From Brassica napus (Eukaryota > Streptophyta > Magnoliopsida > Brassicales > Brassicaceae): 64,000 nt of DNA. The notes beneath the pieces were generated by a model. It worked only from the letters and a program-made list of their open reading frames with translations. It did not search any database and had not been told where the DNA came from. How positions within the stretch are numbered: position 1 is the stretch's first letter; the number at the start of each line of letters is the position of its first letter. The stretch covers positions 62,175,452 through 62,239,451 of the forward strand of contig NC_063447.1 in the NCBI RefSeq assembly GCF_020379485.1, read 5' to 3'. The position numbers and the translations under genes were made by a program. Of this stretch, positions 61,210 through 64,000 are shown piece after piece.

Positions 61210-61673
61210 AAATGATATACTTCTCCAGCATGTAATCTCTCATGAGGAGAAGTTATCTTTGTTATCATTATATGCATACATACAATCTCTCCGTAGATAG
61301 CATATGTTGCCCTACTTTTGCCTAAGCATAGTGTAAAAAATCCTCCATATTTGTAAGATGAAAAAAGAAAGGCTGATGAGATTTTTGTGTGTGTGTGTAT
61401 ATATGTTTTGTCAGATGAAAAAAAGGTTATATGTTTATAATGTTTTGTGTGATTAGAACTAATAGTATAATTTGCTAAATCTTAGCACAAAGATTAGCCT
61501 CCAGGTTATGCCAGAGCAAGTCCAGAGCCACAACTATGTCTGTTGATTTTGTTTTATGTTCACAGAACATGGAAGATTTTGTTCTATATGGTATATCAAT
61601 GCTTTGTATTTAATTTTACAAAGAAATGCTTTCACAAATGATGTATTTGCTTGGCTAGACAAATATTTAGGAC
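61210..61673. other. PUB33 3' flank
   Basis: 3' UTR and flank with a GT/TA microsatellite near 61388. No gene recognised. Confidence 0.45.
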
Positions 61674-62898
61674 TAGGGATGTTAACTACAGGGTTAGGGC
61701 TCAACCCTCTTTTGTTTATTTTAAACCCAGCCCTATATTAACCCAGCCCTATTTTAATCCTATTATAATCAAAGGGTTAGGGCTGGTACCAGGGTTAACT
61801 CATTTAATTGAAAAAAATATTTTATTTATTTTTTTTCTTAAATTTTAAAGATAAAACTAGAAAAATTAAGATATGATATGATTCTTTCCGCCAATTTGTT
61901 GAGCATCAAATCAAAAGTTTTCCTCCCAAAATCGCAAAATCGAGTTTTTGCTCCACAACTAAGAATAAAGTTTTTCCGTCAAAAAACAAAAATTGTGTTT
62001 TTTCCGCCAAAACCTAATTTGAGTTTTTCCACCAAAACCACAAAATCAAGTTTTCCCGCCAAAACCGCAAAATCGAGTTTTTCCGCAAAAACCGTAAAAT
62101 CGAATTTTCCTGTCAAAACCGGCAAATCGAGTTTTCCCGCCAAAACTGTAAAATCGCGTTTTCCCGCCAAAACAGCAAAATCAACTTTTTCGCCGAAACC
62201 GCAAAATCTAGTTTTTTCCCTCAAAACCGCAAAATTGAGTTTTCCCGCCAAAACCGCAAAATCGAGTTTTCCCGCCAAAACCGCAAAAAACGAGTTTTCC
62301 CGCCGAAACCGGCAAATCGAGTTTTCCCGCCAAAACTACAAAATCGCGTTTTCCCGCCGAAACATCAAAAACGAGTTTTCCGCCGAAACCGGCAAATCGG
62401 GTTTTCCCGCCCAAACCGCAAAATCGAGTTTTCCCGCCGAAACCGCAAGATCGAGTTTTCCCGCCGAAACCGCAAGATCGAGTTTTTCCGCCAAAACCGC
62501 AAAATCGAGTTTTTCCGCCAAAACCGCAAAATCGATTTTGATTTTTTGGCGGGAAAACTCGATTTTAAAGTTTTGACGAAAAACTCGATTTTGCGTTTTT
62601 GGAGAGAAAACTCGATTTTGTTGTTTTTGTTGAAAACTCGATTTTGCGGTTTCGACGGAAAATTTTGTTGTTTAGTTTTAGGCGAGAAAACTCGATTCTA
62701 AGTTTCTTTTGGTGAAAAACATTATTAAATATTGTATAATAGTTGTGTGAATCAAAATAAAAGGGTTAGAATTTAAACCCTAGTCCTATTAGGGCCAACC
62801 CTGTTTAAACCCTATTTAAAAAATGAGGGTTAGGGTTACAAATGGGTTTGCAGGGTTAGGGCTAACCCTGTTAGGTTGAGCCCATGTTAACATCCCTA
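61674..62898. mobile_element. hAT-like element, 1225 bp, with inverted 27-bp minisatellite
   Basis: Ends are TAGGGATGTTAAC and its exact inverse. A perfect 8-bp duplication TTTAGGAC flanks it (61666-61673 and 62899-62906). Sub-terminal GGGTTAGGGCT words are also inverted between the two sides. The middle is a 27-bp minisatellite (see separate entry). No transposase seen. Confidence 0.88.
61917..62700. repeat. 27-bp minisatellite, about 23 copies forward then about 6 inverted
   Basis: The core AAATCGAGTTTTCCCGCC plus AAAACCGCA repeats from 61917 to about 62537; from about 62540 to 62700 the same words appear inverted (GGCGGGAAAACTCGATTTT). Because 27 is a multiple of 3, both strands stay open over long stretches, with a nine-residue periodic peptide (SSFPAKTAK) that I judge non-coding. 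Confidence 0.9.
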
Positions 62899-63058
62899 TT
62901 TAGGACTGGATTGTCCTAAATTATTGGTTAAGATAGACACTAGCGTGTAAGACTAGTTTTACTCTTGAGAGAAGTCAGTTTTGCTTGTTTAAAGATAGTG
63001 ACCATTAATAAACTCTTAAAAAATCTTCTGACTAATCTTTAATTAGTAGGTTGGCAGC

Positions 63059-63370
63059 TATGGCCTAGGGGCATGACTTTGGGCGTTACAGAACACTGGA
63101 GACAAAATCTACCAGCAGCTCAATAGAAAAGACGAGGAGAAGGCACAGAAGATCCTGGACAAGTATCTTCACATATGCAAGCTAACAAGTGATATTATCC
63201 TTTTTTTTTTGAGCAACTAATGATACTTTAGGTCAGTGTAGAGAAGATACACATTGAAATGGACTCGGTAGAGAAGAGGATCATCCAATATTGATCTCAG
63301 AGAGAGGTGTCAAGAATCTTGTCGCGGGAGCTGCATCATCTAGACAATATTCATATGTGTTAGAGGCTTA
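63059..63370 (+). pseudogene. Broken UspA-domain fragment of a PUB-type kinase gene
   Basis: Pieces match PUB33 exons 1-3 in order: RALQNTGDK, then DEEKAQKILDKYLHICKLTS, then after an intron-like gap VSVEKIHIEMDSVEKRIIQ, a frame slip, and ISERGVKNLVAGAASSRQYS followed by a stop. No kinase or U-box follows. It is probably a decayed tandem copy between PUB33 and the next PUB gene. Confidence 0.8.
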
Positions 63371-63813
63371 GAGCACACTGACATAAACTATATTTGGATT
63401 TTCATCTTTCTTGTTTTATCTCACATAACGTTCTTGTCTTGTCTGCTTGTAATGTTGTTGTTTCTTCCAGCAGATGCTCTTTGGACCAAGACAACAACAG
63501 ATAATAAGCAAATTAAAAAAAAAAAAGTAAAAGACACATCCATGTCTAGTTAACCACATTCTCGGACATTGTTTCTCATGATTATAATATTATTTGGTAT
63601 ATAAGAAAAATACATTTTTTCTCTTGCCATTGATAAAGTCTTTTTTCCACATTATATATATAGAGAGATTGTTCGAATATTCGAAGGAACAGATTCGTAA
63701 GAAGTGCAACCATTGGTTATCTTATTATCCAAGTAAACGGGAAATGATGTTTCAGAGGAAGAAACTATCTGTTAAAAGTCTCTCCAGACCAAAAACGTTG
63801 TCTCTCACAAGCT
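63371..63813. other. 5' flank of the right-edge PUB gene
   Basis: AT-rich, with TATATATAGAG near 63653 as a possible TATA box. Nothing else recognised. Confidence 0.45.
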
Positions 63814-63985
63814 ATGGAGGAAGAAGAAGCAGCCACTTGTCAAGTACTAGAAGAGAAACTCTACGTCGCAGTTGGTAGAGAAGTATGGAAGAACATATCA
63901 AATCTTATGTGGGCATTAGAAAACTCACAAGGAAAGAGAATCTGCATCCTTCACATCCACCAGCCATCTCCAACGATTCCTGTCT
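63814..63985 (+). CDS. PUB37: First exon of a second PUB-type kinase gene (PUB37-like), cut by window edge
   Basis: ATG at 63814; the exon ends at a donor after 63985 (CCTGTCT|GTAAGT) in phase 1, exactly as in PUB33 exon 1. The 57 residues include ATCQVLEEKLYVAVGREVW and NLMWALENSQGKRICILHIH, then QPSPTIPV: the start of the UspA-like domain. The rest lies outside the window. Position beside PUB33 points to the At2g45920 (PUB37) counterpart. Confidence 0.82.
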
Positions 63986-64000
63986 GTAAGTATTTTTTTT

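Noticed and set aside
61878..62576. 232-codon frame with nine-residue periodic peptide
   Set aside because: It is a product of the 27-bp minisatellite; the minus strand is open over long stretches too, and there are no splice sites or a natural start.

Overview
This is nuclear DNA from a flowering plant of the mustard family (Brassicaceae). The genes have many short GT-AG introns, and their products match Arabidopsis thaliana proteins almost residue for residue where I can recall them. Their order follows the A. thaliana chromosome 2 segment that I recall as At2g45700 to At2g45920. Several genes of that segment are missing: most of eS27, the ARM-repeat gene next to it, a second GT90-like gene, BAM7 and ROPGEF4. 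That kind of gene loss suits a genome that went through the extra polyploidy of the Brassica lineage, but the species cannot be fixed from sequence alone. Locus names and family lengths are from memory; no database was searched.

Layout. 1-3690 is a tandem satellite with a unit near 350 bp. 4110-6982 (-) is an SNM1-type DNA repair nuclease with a SAM domain. 7151-13484 is a Helitron inserted just upstream of that gene; it holds four virtually identical 1131-bp tandem units made of pieces of a potassium-channel beta-subunit gene and a coiled-coil protein gene. A broken ribosomal eS27 exon lies at 13710-13812. Then come TRM6 (-), PEX11 (+), the putative methyltransferase PMT16 (+), a membrane RING-H2 E3 ligase (+), BAP2 (-), cpFtsY (+), phosphomannomutase (+), a LIM-domain actin bundler (-), DEAD-box helicase RH6 (+), a remorin (-), a GT90-like protein (+), AT-hook protein AHL9 (-), a tiny basic protein (-), a chloroplast bestrophin (+), a DUF4378/TRM-family protein (-), and the U-box receptor-like kinase PUB33 (+). 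At the right edge are a broken UspA-domain fragment and the first exon of a second PUB-kinase gene.

The genes do not form a pathway. They are ordinary single plant genes, mostly in divergent or convergent pairs. Two themes are shared: chloroplast membrane functions (cpFtsY, bestrophin) and membrane or defence signalling (BAP2, remorin, RING, PUB33).

The unusual content is between and inside the genes. Besides the Helitron there are three hAT-like elements with readable target-site duplications, plus a fourth whose duplication is imperfect. One of them carries a 27-bp minisatellite that flips orientation. Two Tourist-like MITEs abut and share one TTA. One dispersed repeat occurs in introns of two different genes. 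A 93-bp minisatellite lies in an AHL9 intron. A near-palindromic AAACG...CGTTT motif recurs near gene starts.
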